From Candidatus Woesearchaeota archaeon (GTDB lineage: Archaea; Nanobdellota; Nanobdellia; Woesearchaeales; DSVV01), in assembly GCA_018303075.1 (NCBI GenBank), contig JAGVYW010000035.1, positions 1 to 38,280 of the forward strand: a DNA stretch of 38,280 bases, read 5' to 3'. Under the pieces are notes generated by a model that saw only the letters and a program-made list of their open reading frames with translations, had not been told where the DNA came from and searched no databases. This document shows positions 31,040-38,111 of the stretch, piece after piece. Numbering within the stretch: position 1 is the stretch's first letter; the number at the start of each line of letters is the position of its first letter. Made by a program: the position numbers and the translations under genes.

Positions 31040-31786
31040 ATGATCTACATCATCTGTAAAGAAATACAATCTGAAGAGAATCTTGGAAGTATTGCAAGAG
31101 TAATGGCTAATTTTGGTTTTGACAAACTTGTTCTTGTCAATCCAAAATGTAATCCAAGCGATTTTAAAGCTGAGATAATCAGCAAGCATGCAAAGCAAAT
31201 TCTTAAAAAAGCAAAAATTGTTGGTGAATCTTATCTTGAGCAATTTGATTATGTTATTGCAACTACTGCAATTCTTGGGAATGATTATAATATTCCTAGA
31301 AGCCCTTTGACAGCAAAGCAATTGGCTGAGAAAATGCGGGAGATTGGCGGGATTAATGCAGCTGCAGCTGATTCAAAACTGAAGATTGCAATACTTTTTG
31401 GCAATGAAGGCACAGGATTATCAAACCAAGATATTATGAAAGCTGATTTTGTCGTTACAGTTCCTGCAGATAGTGAGTACCCTACGCTGAATATCAGCCA
31501 TGCATGTGCAATCATATTGTATGAGTTGTTTTCTACTGAAAATGATAATGATGATGATAAGAACAGTAAAAATAAGAAAAGCAATAGCCATATTATTTCT
31601 GCTACTCTGAAAGAGAAGGAAGTACTTAGCTTGAAGATAAAACAAGTAATCAATAGCATCAAATGGAGCACTCCTGAAAAGAAAAGAACTCAATATATTA
31701 TCTGGAAAAGAGTCATGAGCAAGGCATTGCTGACAAAAAGGGAGATATTTGCATTGATTGGTTTCTTTAGGAAGCTTAAGAAATAA
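31040..31786 (+). CDS. SPOUT RNA 2'-O-methyltransferase (TrmJ-like)
   Basis: From ATG 31040 the protein has 248 residues. The SPOUT knot motifs are clear: ENLGSIARVMANFGFDKL near 10-27, ILFGNEGTGLSNQDI near 118-132 and YPTLNISHACAIILYELF near 151-168. TrmJ methylates the 2'-O of nucleotide 32 in tRNA; the exact target here is inferred. A charged Asn/Asp/Lys linker (about 172-190) separates a C-terminal helical extension. Directly follows the site-2 protease gene in one operon. Confidence 0.85.
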   Translation: MIYIICKEIQSEENLGSIARVMANFGFDKLVLVNPKCNPSDFKAEIISKHAKQILKKAKIVGESYLEQFDYVIATTAILGNDYNIPRSPLTAKQLAEKMREIGGINAAAADSKLKIAILFGNEGTGLSNQDIMKADFVVTVPADSEYPTLNISHACAIILYELFSTENDNDDDKNSKNKKSNSHIISATLKEKEVLSLKIKQVINSIKWSTPEKKRTQYIIWKRVMSKALLTKREIFALIGFFRKLKK

Positions 31787-32075
31787 TGTTAGATTCATTA
31801 TTCATTTGTTTTTCTTTATTTTCAAAATATTCTTTCACTGCTGTTCCCCATGAATAATTTCCTTGTTCTGTAACAATCTTCTCAACCTTGAATAGATTTA
31901 ATATTGCTCCTTTTTTTAGATGATAATAAACTACTTCATTTGTGCATTTTGGAAAAATCTCATTATAGATTTTATGTAATTCATAACCATAAGCTTTTTT
32001 TTTGAAGTATAAAATCTCTATAAGATTCTGCCTTATCTCTGATTTTATCGGTCTGCCGCGAGGTTTTTTGTCCAC
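31776..32075 (-). CDS. AT-hook plus winged-helix DNA-binding protein
   Basis: From GTG 32075 the protein has 99 residues: KKPRGRPIKSE (AT-hook, about 3-13), then a wHTH with YGYELHKIYNEIFP and CTNEVVYYHLKKG, then KVEKIVTEQGNYSWG. It resembles a conserved archaeal PadR-like regulator with an AT-hook. The ORF extends to ATG 32144, but that part crosses the TATA box; GTG 32075 is about 27 bp from it, so a leaderless start is preferred. Confidence 0.7.
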   Translation of the reverse strand: MDKKPRGRPIKSEIRQNLIEILYFKKKAYGYELHKIYNEIFPKCTNEVVYYHLKKGAILNLFKVEKIVTEQGNYSWGTAVKEYFENKEKQMNNESNIIS

Positions 32076-32097
32076 TATGTGATATAGATTCGTTAAG

Positions 32098-32106
32098 TAT
32101 TTAAAT
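32098..32106. promoter_or_regulatory. Single palindromic TATA box serving two divergent genes
   Basis: ATTTAAAT (32099-32106) is its own complement. ATG 32127 (plus strand) lies 24.5 bp from its centre and GTG 32075 (minus) 27.5 bp, both within the leaderless spacing seen elsewhere in the window. Confidence 0.6.
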
Positions 32107-32126
32107 TTTGGTATTAACTGTTTATT

Positions 32127-33260
32127 ATGCAGTATATTTTTCACATAACAAAAGAGAATAAAAAACTACCTATTCAAGAAGTTCTTTCATTGTATGAGTT
32201 AAAGAAATGCAAAGAACTAAATGAAAGCCATATCTTAGTTGATTTAAATGATGATAGTATTAAACTTTATGAAAAATTAGCTTATACTAATGATGCTTAT
32301 AAAGTACTTTTTTCTTCAGCAGAAAAAAGTATCATTGGTAAGATTAAAAAAATTGATTGGAGTAAAGTTTATAAAAAGAGTTTTGCAGTCAGAATTATAA
32401 CAATAGAGAATACAATTAAGAATAATAAAAGTAATAATGATAATAATAATTGTAATGATAACAGTAGTAGTAATAAATTTCATAATCAGGAACAGAGGCA
32501 GAATAAAGAAAGAGAATTTGCAAAGATTATTTATTATAAATTAAAAGATTCAACTGTTGATATGCAAGCTCCTGAAACATTGATTGTTTTCTTTCGTCTA
32601 AAAAATAAGTATTATTGCTGCATTCGAATCTGGCAAAATGATAAATCGTTTATGCTAAGAAAACCACATCTTAAGCCAGAACTGCATCCTACATCGCTTA
32701 ATCCACGACTGGCAAAAGGATGTATTAATTTGATAATTACTAAAAATGATTATGAAAAATGTTTTGAAGATAATAAAGATGATAAATATAAAAAAGAGAG
32801 TGGCATCTTGTTGTTAGACCCCTTTTGTGGTGTTGGAGGAATTCTAGTTGAAGCAGGTCTGTTAGGGATTAATGTAATTGGCGTTGATAATGAACAAAAG
32901 ATGATTAATGCTTGTTTAGAAAACTTAAACTATTATGGGATTAAGGATTGTAAGCTTTTAATTAATGATGCTACGAAAATCACAACAAAAGAACTTGGAT
33001 TGAAAGCTAAAGAAATAACTGCAATTGTTACTGATGTGCCTTATGGTAAAAATACTAAAAAGATTGAGCATGAAAAGCTGTATAATGCTTTTCTGAAGAA
33101 TGCAGCTATGTTAACTGATAAGATGATTGTGATGTTTCCCGATTTTGTTTATTATAAGAAAATAATTAGAGATTCTGGCAAATGGAAGATTAAAAAAGAA
33201 TTTAGTGTTTATTTACATAAGAGTTTGAGCAAGAAGATAGTAGTATTAGAACGAAAATAA
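32127..33260 (+). CDS. THUMP-type tRNA guanosine-10 N2-methyltransferase (TrmG10)
   Basis: The 377-residue protein has an N-terminal THUMP-like region (about 1-160) interrupted by an Asn-rich low-complexity insert (about 93-125), then a Rossmann methyltransferase with LLLDPFCGVGGILVEAGLLG (SAM loop, about 229), GVDNEQKM and TDVPYG (about 303), the N/DPPY-equivalent catalytic motif of the Trm11/TrmG10 family. It forms m2G or m2,2G at position 10 of tRNA. A tRNA-Pro gene lies directly downstream. The Asn-rich insert is unusual. Confidence 0.85.
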   Translation: MQYIFHITKENKKLPIQEVLSLYELKKCKELNESHILVDLNDDSIKLYEKLAYTNDAYKVLFSSAEKSIIGKIKKIDWSKVYKKSFAVRIITIENTIKNNKSNNDNNNCNDNSSSNKFHNQEQRQNKEREFAKIIYYKLKDSTVDMQAPETLIVFFRLKNKYYCCIRIWQNDKSFMLRKPHLKPELHPTSLNPRLAKGCINLIITKNDYEKCFEDNKDDKYKKESGILLLDPFCGVGGILVEAGLLGINVIGVDNEQKMINACLENLNYYGIKDCKLLINDATKITTKELGLKAKEITAIVTDVPYGKNTKKIEHEKLYNAFLKNAAMLTDKMIVMFPDFVYYKKIIRDSGKWKIKKEFSVYLHKSLSKKIVVLERK

Positions 33261-33363
33261 GGAATAATTATATTTTTCACAGTAAGCTTTATATAACAGT
33301 TCTTAATCTTACTCAATAAAAGGCTTTAAAACCAGCAGAAATAAGGCTTATAAATAGCCAAAA

Positions 33364-33480
33364 GGGGCTGTGGGGTAGTTTGGTCCATCCTTGCTGGTTT
33401 GGGACCAGCGGACCCTGGTTCAAAAAACAATAGTGTGTACAAAAAGTATATATTTTGTTTTGAAAGTCCGGGCAGCCCCA
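33364..33480 (+). tRNA. tRNA-Pro(UGG) with a 42-nt intron in the T-loop
   Basis: Acceptor strands GGGGCTG (33364-33370) and CAGCCCC (33473-33479) pair fully; the discriminator is A 33480; CCA is not encoded. The anticodon arm GCTGG-TTTGGGA-CCAGC (33393-33409) reads UGG. The T-stem CCTGG (33414-33418) and CCGGG (33468-33472) pair with one G-U. Between them are 49 bases instead of 7. Removing 33425-33466 gives the consensus loop TTCAAAT. A TATA-like TTTAAAA near 33325 would give a short 5' leader. Confidence 0.88.
33425..33466 (+). other. Non-canonical tRNA intron with a bulge-helix-bulge
   Basis: Exon bases TTCA (33419-33422) pair with intron bases TGAA (33461-33464), a 4-bp central helix. 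On the 3' side AGT (33465-33467) forms a 3-base bulge before the T-stem; on the 5' side AAA (33423-33425) forms the other bulge before an inner helix ACAA/TTGT. Cutting after the second base of each bulge removes exactly 42 nt at position 59/60. Confidence 0.7.
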
Positions 33481-33541
33481 TTATAATGATAATCTTCATA
33501 GAAATACATTGAGATAAGTGTGTAATGGAAGTGATTGTAAG

Positions 33542-33979
33542 ATGGTTGAAGAACTTAGACTTAATGCAGCAAAACGATTTGGAACTAGATATGGAAGAAC
33601 TGTAAAACAGCGATTTATAGAAGTTGAACAATTACATAGAAAAGCATACAAATGCGAACATTGCACTAAGATAAGAGTAAAAAGAATTGCTGCAGGAATC
33701 TGGCAATGCTCAGCATGCAATTCAAAATTTGCAGGAAAAGCATATACTCCTAGCAGATTAAAACTAGCTCAAATTACTGGTAAAGAGGTAATGGAAGACG
33801 ATCTTTTAACACCTCGAGAAAAAGAAGAAAATTATAATGCTGATCAAAATGAAAATCAGCCACAAATAAAAGAAGAAAGCCAAAAAGAGAAAAAAAGACG
33901 TAAAAAAGAGCTGTTAGAAGAGCAGCAGCAGAAAGAAGATCAAGAGACTCAAGCTCAAGAAGAAAATCAAACAGAATAA
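33542..33979 (+). CDS. rpl37ae: Ribosomal protein eL43 (L37Ae) with a long charged tail
   Basis: From ATG 33542 (GTGAT 6 bases upstream) the protein has 145 residues. The first 80 are a normal L37Ae: AAKRFGTRYGRTVKQR, zinc ribbon CEHC (about 40-43) and CSAC (about 58-61), and FAGKAYTPS. A tail of about 60 Glu/Gln/Lys-rich residues follows, absent from usual archaeal homologues. The tail may be a disordered extension or assembly factor contact. First gene of the eL43-rpoP-pcc1-pfdB cluster. Confidence 0.93.
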   Translation: MVEELRLNAAKRFGTRYGRTVKQRFIEVEQLHRKAYKCEHCTKIRVKRIAAGIWQCSACNSKFAGKAYTPSRLKLAQITGKEVMEDDLLTPREKEENYNADQNENQPQIKEESQKEKKRRKKELLEEQQQKEDQETQAQEENQTE

Positions 33980-34028
33980 ATGAGATTAAATAGATTATAA
34001 TTGAGAATATTAAAAACGGTGCTAAACC

Positions 34029-34166
34029 ATGGTTGAATACAAATGTTTTGAATGTGGAAAGAATGTGTCTCCAGACTATTTACGAAAAAAAGTAAGATGC
34101 CCTTATTGCGGCAGTAAGATACTTTACAAACCAAGAACAATAATCACTAAAATAAAGGCTAGATAG
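34029..34166 (+). CDS. rpoP: RNA polymerase subunit P (Rpb12 homologue)
   Basis: The 45-residue ORF has CFEC (6-9) and VRCPYCGSKILYKPR (about 22-36), the zinc ribbon and basic end of RpoP. It is a small subunit that stabilises the RpoD/RpoN platform of archaeal polymerase. GGTG lies 8 bases upstream. The order eL43, rpoP, pcc1, pfdB is a familiar archaeal arrangement, which supports the call. Confidence 0.92.
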   Translation: MVEYKCFECGKNVSPDYLRKKVRCPYCGSKILYKPRTIITKIKAR

Positions 34167-34202
34167 TAATAATAAATCTATCGGATTACATTAATTATTA
34201 TT

Positions 34203-34475
34203 ATGCATAACTACAAAACAACAATCACTGTAAAACTTGACCTCAATCTCTACACAGCATTATTACCTGAATTAGAGAACAATAAATGGGAAAGAAGCTC
34301 TTATACAATTGAGAAGTCTGAAAAAGAGATGAAAATAACAATAGCTGCAGATGATATTACTGCACTGCGTGCAAGTTTTAACAATATTACTAAACTGATA
34401 GCAGTGCATGATAAGATGCAAAACTTAGAAGAAAAGAGCTTAAAAAAAAGAAGAAACAAAAAAATAAAAAAGTGA
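34203..34475 (+). CDS. pcc1: KEOPS subunit Pcc1
   Basis: The 90-residue protein has the two-strand/helix Pcc1 fold: TITVKLDLNLYTALLPELEN at the start and ITIAADDITALRASFNNITK (about 46-65), which carries the conserved A-D-x-x-A-L-R-A-S-x-N motif. Pcc1 dimerises two Kae1 units in the KEOPS complex that makes t6A in tRNA. Its kae1 partner is at 12796-13857. A lysine-rich tail follows the domain. Confidence 0.88.
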   Translation: MHNYKTTITVKLDLNLYTALLPELENNKWERSSYTIEKSEKEMKITIAADDITALRASFNNITKLIAVHDKMQNLEEKSLKKRRNKKIKK

Positions 34476-34480
34476 AATCT

Positions 34481-34801
34481 ATGGAAGCAGAACAAAAATT
34501 ACAACAAATGCAGATGATTGAACAAAATCTACAGCAGACAATCATGCAAAAGCAGCAATTACAAGCTCAAATGATTGAATTAGAATCAGCATTGACAGAA
34601 TTACAAAAAACAAAAAAATCATATAAGATAGTTGGCAATATAATGATAGCAGCTGAAAAAGAAGAGCTAACTAAAGATTTAACATCCAAAAAAGAGATTG
34701 TTGACATCAGAGTAAAATCTATCGAAAAACAAGAACAAAGATTAAAAGAAAAAGCAGAGACATTGCGTAAAGAGATAATGAAAGAACTGAAAAAGGAATA
34801 G
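34481..34801 (+). CDS. pfdB: Prefoldin beta subunit
   Basis: The 106-residue protein is two long coiled-coil helices (about 1-45 and 66-106) joined by a beta hairpin with YKIVGNIMIAAEKEEL, the prefoldin beta signature. Prefoldin hands unfolded proteins to the thermosome. ATG 34481 is used; the GTG at 34472 overlaps the pcc1 stop. Glutamine content is high in the first helix. Confidence 0.92.
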   Translation: MEAEQKLQQMQMIEQNLQQTIMQKQQLQAQMIELESALTELQKTKKSYKIVGNIMIAAEKEELTKDLTSKKEIVDIRVKSIEKQEQRLKEKAETLRKEIMKELKKE

Positions 34802-34862
34802 AATTGAAAAGAACAGACAAGTACAGATGAAATTAATATATAATTGAATTTAGGCGGTTGTT

Positions 34863-35108
34863 ATGGATGAACGAATAAGAAATATCATTGCTGCTTTAGA
34901 AGAGCTTTCTAATGATCCTGCTGTTCCAAAAAATGTTAAAACCAGGATTGAGAACTCAATCAATTATCTGAAAAATGAAGAAGATCTTTCTATCAGTGTC
35001 AATAAAGCATTGAATGAATTAGATGAGATTGCAGATGATACTAATATGGAATCATTTACAAGAACACAAATCTGGAATATTGTTTCTATGCTTGAAATAA
35101 TTAGATAA
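34863..35108 (+). CDS. UPF0147 family protein
   Basis: The 81-residue all-helical protein matches UPF0147 in length and in the segments LEELSNDPAVPKNVKTRIE (about 12-30) and LDEIADDTNMESFTRTQIW (about 51-69). Its function is unknown; the gene typically follows prefoldin beta in archaea, as here after 61 bases. Confidence 0.85.
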   Translation: MDERIRNIIAALEELSNDPAVPKNVKTRIENSINYLKNEEDLSISVNKALNELDEIADDTNMESFTRTQIWNIVSMLEIIR

Positions 35109-35117
35109 GAAATACAG

Positions 35118-35708
35118 CTACTCTTTTTTGTTTTTATAAAGCACAAGTTTCTTCTGTGTAATGAAAGAATTCGGAATATGAATAATATCTCCTGATTTTG
35201 TTTTTAGTTTTGTTTCAAAAAGATTAAATGAGATTACCTTACCCTCACAAAAATCTATCTCAATTGTTTCATTTACTGTAAACAACTTCTTCCTGTAGAT
35301 CATTATCCCAGCGATAATATTTGGCAGGAAATCTTTTGAAGCAACAAGAAATGACCCTATGATTATTAGCAAGATAATTGCTGAGAAAACATATCCAATG
35401 AAACTAGCTAATCCCAAAACATCTAATGCAAATGCTATACCTATACAAAAAATAATATACTGCACTGTTTTTCCAATAAAACTTTCTAATGGAATATCTA
35501 CTTTAATAAGTTTGTTAATGAACTCATTAAGCTCAATCTCCTGGAGAATCTTTTCAATAACTCTGCCAACAATCTTACCAAGAATAAATCCAATAAACAA
35601 AATAATCACTGAAACAAGAATATTTGAAAAAATTGGCTTTAACTTGAATAGTATATAACCTAATTTATCTGTTGTTGATAATAATGATTGTGATGCGAAA
35701 TCTTCCAT
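35118..35708 (-). CDS. Short MscS-like mechanosensitive channel protein
   Basis: The 196-residue protein has three TM helices (about 28-48, 80-100, 105-125), the last with DFLPNIIAGIMIY like the MscS pore-end segment, followed by the beta domain (FTVNETIEIDFCEGKVISFNLFETKLKTKSGDIIHIPNS in pieces, about 143-181). The large C-terminal alpha-beta domain of bacterial MscS is missing, as in many short family members. It would release solutes under osmotic downshock. It converges with UPF0147. Confidence 0.8.
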   Translation of the reverse strand: MEDFASQSLLSTTDKLGYILFKLKPIFSNILVSVIILFIGFILGKIVGRVIEKILQEIELNEFINKLIKVDIPLESFIGKTVQYIIFCIGIAFALDVLGLASFIGYVFSAIILLIIIGSFLVASKDFLPNIIAGIMIYRKKLFTVNETIEIDFCEGKVISFNLFETKLKTKSGDIIHIPNSFITQKKLVLYKNKKE

Positions 35709-35784
35709 AATAGAGTATCAATGAAACTAAGGTTATATATATTTAACTGCACAACCTGTTAGTACTAATTAAATAATCAATATA

Positions 35785-35792
35785 TTTAAATA
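35785..35792 (+). promoter_or_regulatory. TATA box that fixes the VapB start
   Basis: TTTAAATA is centred 26.5 bp upstream of ATG 35815. The longer ORF from 35794 would start only a few bases from this box, so 35815 is the start. Confidence 0.7.
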
Positions 35793-35814
35793 CATGTTTA
35801 AACATGAACATGAT

Positions 35815-36087
35815 ATGGCATTAAAAACATTAACAATAACAAAAGAAGCATACAATGAAATTAATAGTCTCAAAAAGAATAACGAAAGTTTTAGTGAATT
35901 ATTTAAAAGACTAAAAAAAGAAAGACGAGCAAATAATATAGATCGTTTTTTTGGTGTATTAAAGAATAGTCCTCTAAAAATTGATGATTTGAAGAGAAAA
36001 TTATCTGAATCTAAAAAGGAAAATATGCTCTTAGAAGAAAAAAAGCGAAGTAAGATAAAACAAAAGATGAAAGAGTTGAGGATATAG
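35815..36087 (+). CDS. vapB: VapB antitoxin (DUF217-like)
   Basis: The 90-residue protein starts MALKTLTITKEAYNEINSLK, a ribbon-helix-helix-like DNA-binding start, with SFSELFKRLKKER as the second helix; the basic, helical rest should bind the toxin. Archaeal DUF217/VapB antitoxins look alike. The stop codon shares one base with the toxin GTG start. Leaderless promoter as described. Confidence 0.85.
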   Translation: MALKTLTITKEAYNEINSLKKNNESFSELFKRLKKERRANNIDRFFGVLKNSPLKIDDLKRKLSESKKENMLLEEKKRSKIKQKMKELRI

Positions 36088-36461
36088 TGTATCTCCTTGA
36101 TACATCAGCACTTATAGAATTAAGTTACGGCACAGAATTAGCTTATAAAATAAAAGAATTAATTGGTCAAGAATATACAGTTATTACTACAATATCTATT
36201 GAAGAATTTTTAGTTGGAATTGATGAAACTAAATTTGATATTGCTTTGAGTGTATTTGGAGCATTTCATGTATATGCATTAGATATTGAGTCAGCAATTG
36301 AAAGTGCAAAGATTGAAAGAGAACTTAAGAAAAATGGCAAAATTATTCAACGCTCAAATATTTTTATCGCAGGTATTTGTAAAAGACATAATTTAGAACT
36401 GATTACTTGTGATGAAGATTTTTTACGAATTACATCATTGAGAGTAAGAGTAATTAAATAG
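36087..36461 (+). CDS. vapC: VapC toxin (PIN domain)
   Basis: The 124-residue PIN protein has MYLLDTSALIELS (D5), TTISIEEFLVG (E40 region), FIAGICKRHNLELITCDEDF (D109, D111 region); one central acidic position (near NIFIAG) is Asn rather than Asp, as in some VapCs. GTG start with GAGGAT 4-9 bases upstream, overlapping vapB by one base. It would act as an RNase released from VapB under stress. The stop codon abuts a hairpin of the dispersed family. Confidence 0.85.
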   Translation: MYLLDTSALIELSYGTELAYKIKELIGQEYTVITTISIEEFLVGIDETKFDIALSVFGAFHVYALDIESAIESAKIERELKKNGKIIQRSNIFIAGICKRHNLELITCDEDFLRITSLRVRVIK

Positions 36462-36491
36462 AGAGAATTTTGCATTGTTGTAAAATTCTCT
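36462..36491. terminator. Bidirectional hairpin between vapC and lysS
   Basis: AGAGAATTTT (36462-36471) and AAAATTCTCT (36482-36491) pair perfectly, extended by G-T, C-G and A-T around a TTGT loop. The vapC stop ends at 36461 and the lysS stop lies in the opposite end of the stem (36490-36492). Confidence 0.65.
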
Positions 36492-38040
36492 ATTCCTCAT
36501 GCTTCATCGTCGGAAAGAATATAACATCTCGTATTGAAGGAGAATTAATCATAATCATTGCAACTCTGTCTATTCCAATACCTATTCCCCCTGTCGGAGG
36601 CATACCATATTCCATTGCTTCAATAAATTCATTGTCCATTGGATGCGCTTCTTCGTCAATTACTCTATTTTTTTCCTGCTCTAATAGTCTATTCTTCTGT
36701 TCAATTGGATCATTTAGTTCTGAATATGCATTACCTATTTCCATACCACAGCAGAATATCTCAAACCTTTCAACCAAACCTGGCTTTGAACGATGCACTT
36801 TTGTCAAAGGACTTATTTCAACAGGATGATCTATCACAAAAATTGGCTGGATTAGCTTATCTTCTACTAATTCTTCGAATAAAGCTGAGATAATTACTCC
36901 TCTTGTTAAGTCTCCTTTAATCTGAAGATTATATGCTGTAACCAACTGCTTTATCTCTTCATCATCATATTTGTCTACATCAATATCTGCATATTCTTTA
37001 ATAGCTTCAATCATTGTTATCCTTTTCCATGGCGGCGAGAAATCAATTATTGTTCCTTGATAATCAATCTTTGTTGTGCCAAAAACCTTTTGAGCAACTG
37101 TACTAAGCATTTGCTCAGCATTTTTCATCTGATCATTATAATCTGTGTAAGCTTCGTACCATTCTATTATTGTGAACTCAGGATTATGGTTTCTGTCAAT
37201 CCCTTCATTCCTGAAATCTTTATCAATCTCATAAACTTTCTCAAAGCCGCCAATAATAAGCCTTTTGAGATATAATTCGTCTGAGATTTTGAGATAGAGT
37301 TTCATATTTAATGTATTGTGATGTGTTGTAAATGGTCTTGCTGCTGCTCCGCCATAAATTGTCTGCAATGTAGGGGTTTCTACTTCAAGAAATCCTTTTT
37401 TATCTAAAAAGTGCCTTATCTCCTTAATAATCTGCGAACGCTGGACGAATGTTTTTCTAACATCAGGATTCATAATTAAATCAAGATATCTTTTTCTATA
37501 ACGTATATCTACATCTTTTAATCCATGAAATTTGTCAGGCAATGGACGAAGAGACTTTGTTAATAATGTATAATCCTGCACATGTACAGTTAATTCTCCC
37601 ATCTTTGTACGAAATATTGCACCATGTACTCCAATGAAATCTCCCATATCTAATTTTTTTAAAAAGTCATATTTTTCAGCACCTAATGCATCTTCTGAGA
37701 AATATAATTGTATCTTTCCTGAACCATCAAGAATATGACTAAATGTAATTTTTCCCATTCTTCGCAATGCAACAATTCTTCCTGCAACAGCTGCTTGATC
37801 CTGTGTTCGTTCTTCTTTTGTTAATACTGCATATCTTTGCTGCAATACTGCACAATCATGCTTTTTGTCAAATTTATAAGGATAAGGATTAATGTTTAAT
37901 GCTCTTATTTCCTGCAGTTTTTTTATCCTTTCAAGAACCAATCGATTGATATCTTCTGGAGTTTGTTCAACTGCTTCTTTATGTTGATTGTTTTGCTGGT
38001 TATTATTTGATCTTTCTTTCTTTTGATTATTTTCTGCCAT
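36490..38040 (-). CDS. lysS: Class II lysyl-tRNA synthetase
   Basis: The 516-residue enzyme has an N-terminal OB-fold (about 65-165) for the anticodon and a class II core: motif 2 FRNEGIDRNHNPEFT (about 292-306) and motif 3 GIGIGIDRVAMIM (about 483-495). The first 25 residues are Asn/Gln-rich and probably disordered. Most archaea use class I LysRS; class II versions in archaea suggest ancient transfer from bacteria. TATA (tatttaaa, 38063-38070) is centred 26.5 bp upstream. Confidence 0.95.
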   Translation of the reverse strand: MAENNQKKERSNNNQQNNQHKEAVEQTPEDINRLVLERIKKLQEIRALNINPYPYKFDKKHDCAVLQQRYAVLTKEERTQDQAAVAGRIVALRRMGKITFSHILDGSGKIQLYFSEDALGAEKYDFLKKLDMGDFIGVHGAIFRTKMGELTVHVQDYTLLTKSLRPLPDKFHGLKDVDIRYRKRYLDLIMNPDVRKTFVQRSQIIKEIRHFLDKKGFLEVETPTLQTIYGGAAARPFTTHHNTLNMKLYLKISDELYLKRLIIGGFEKVYEIDKDFRNEGIDRNHNPEFTIIEWYEAYTDYNDQMKNAEQMLSTVAQKVFGTTKIDYQGTIIDFSPPWKRITMIEAIKEYADIDVDKYDDEEIKQLVTAYNLQIKGDLTRGVIISALFEELVEDKLIQPIFVIDHPVEISPLTKVHRSKPGLVERFEIFCCGMEIGNAYSELNDPIEQKNRLLEQEKNRVIDEEAHPMDNEFIEAMEYGMPPTGGIGIGIDRVAMIMINSPSIRDVIFFPTMKHEE

Positions 38041-38075
38041 ATACTATTGTTTTCAGGGATAATATTTAAATGTTA

Positions 38076-38111
38076 TTAGTATTTGCTTGTTCTCCTCGTT
38101 CACATGTGAAC
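38076..38111 (+). promoter_or_regulatory. Shared upstream promoter motif, copy 3, joined to a 14-bp palindrome
   Basis: TTAGTATTTGCTTGTTCTCC continues to TCGTTCAC and matches copy 1 at 23 of 28 positions. It lies immediately upstream of the lysS TATA box. GTTCACATGTGAAC (38098-38111) is a perfect palindrome at its outer end, within the transposase remnant. Confidence 0.5.

Noticed and set aside
32076-32144. ATG start at 32144 for the AT-hook regulator
   Set aside because: This region contains the TATA box and the start of the divergent TrmG10 gene; conserved residues begin after GTG 32075.
32405-32480. Asn-rich AAT/AAC repeats
   Set aside because: A low-complexity insert within the TrmG10 coding frame, with no sign of a separate element.
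33345-33357. TTATAAATAG box just before the tRNA as its promoter
   Set aside because: It is only about 12 bp from the mature 5' end, too close; the TTTAAAA near 33325 fits better.
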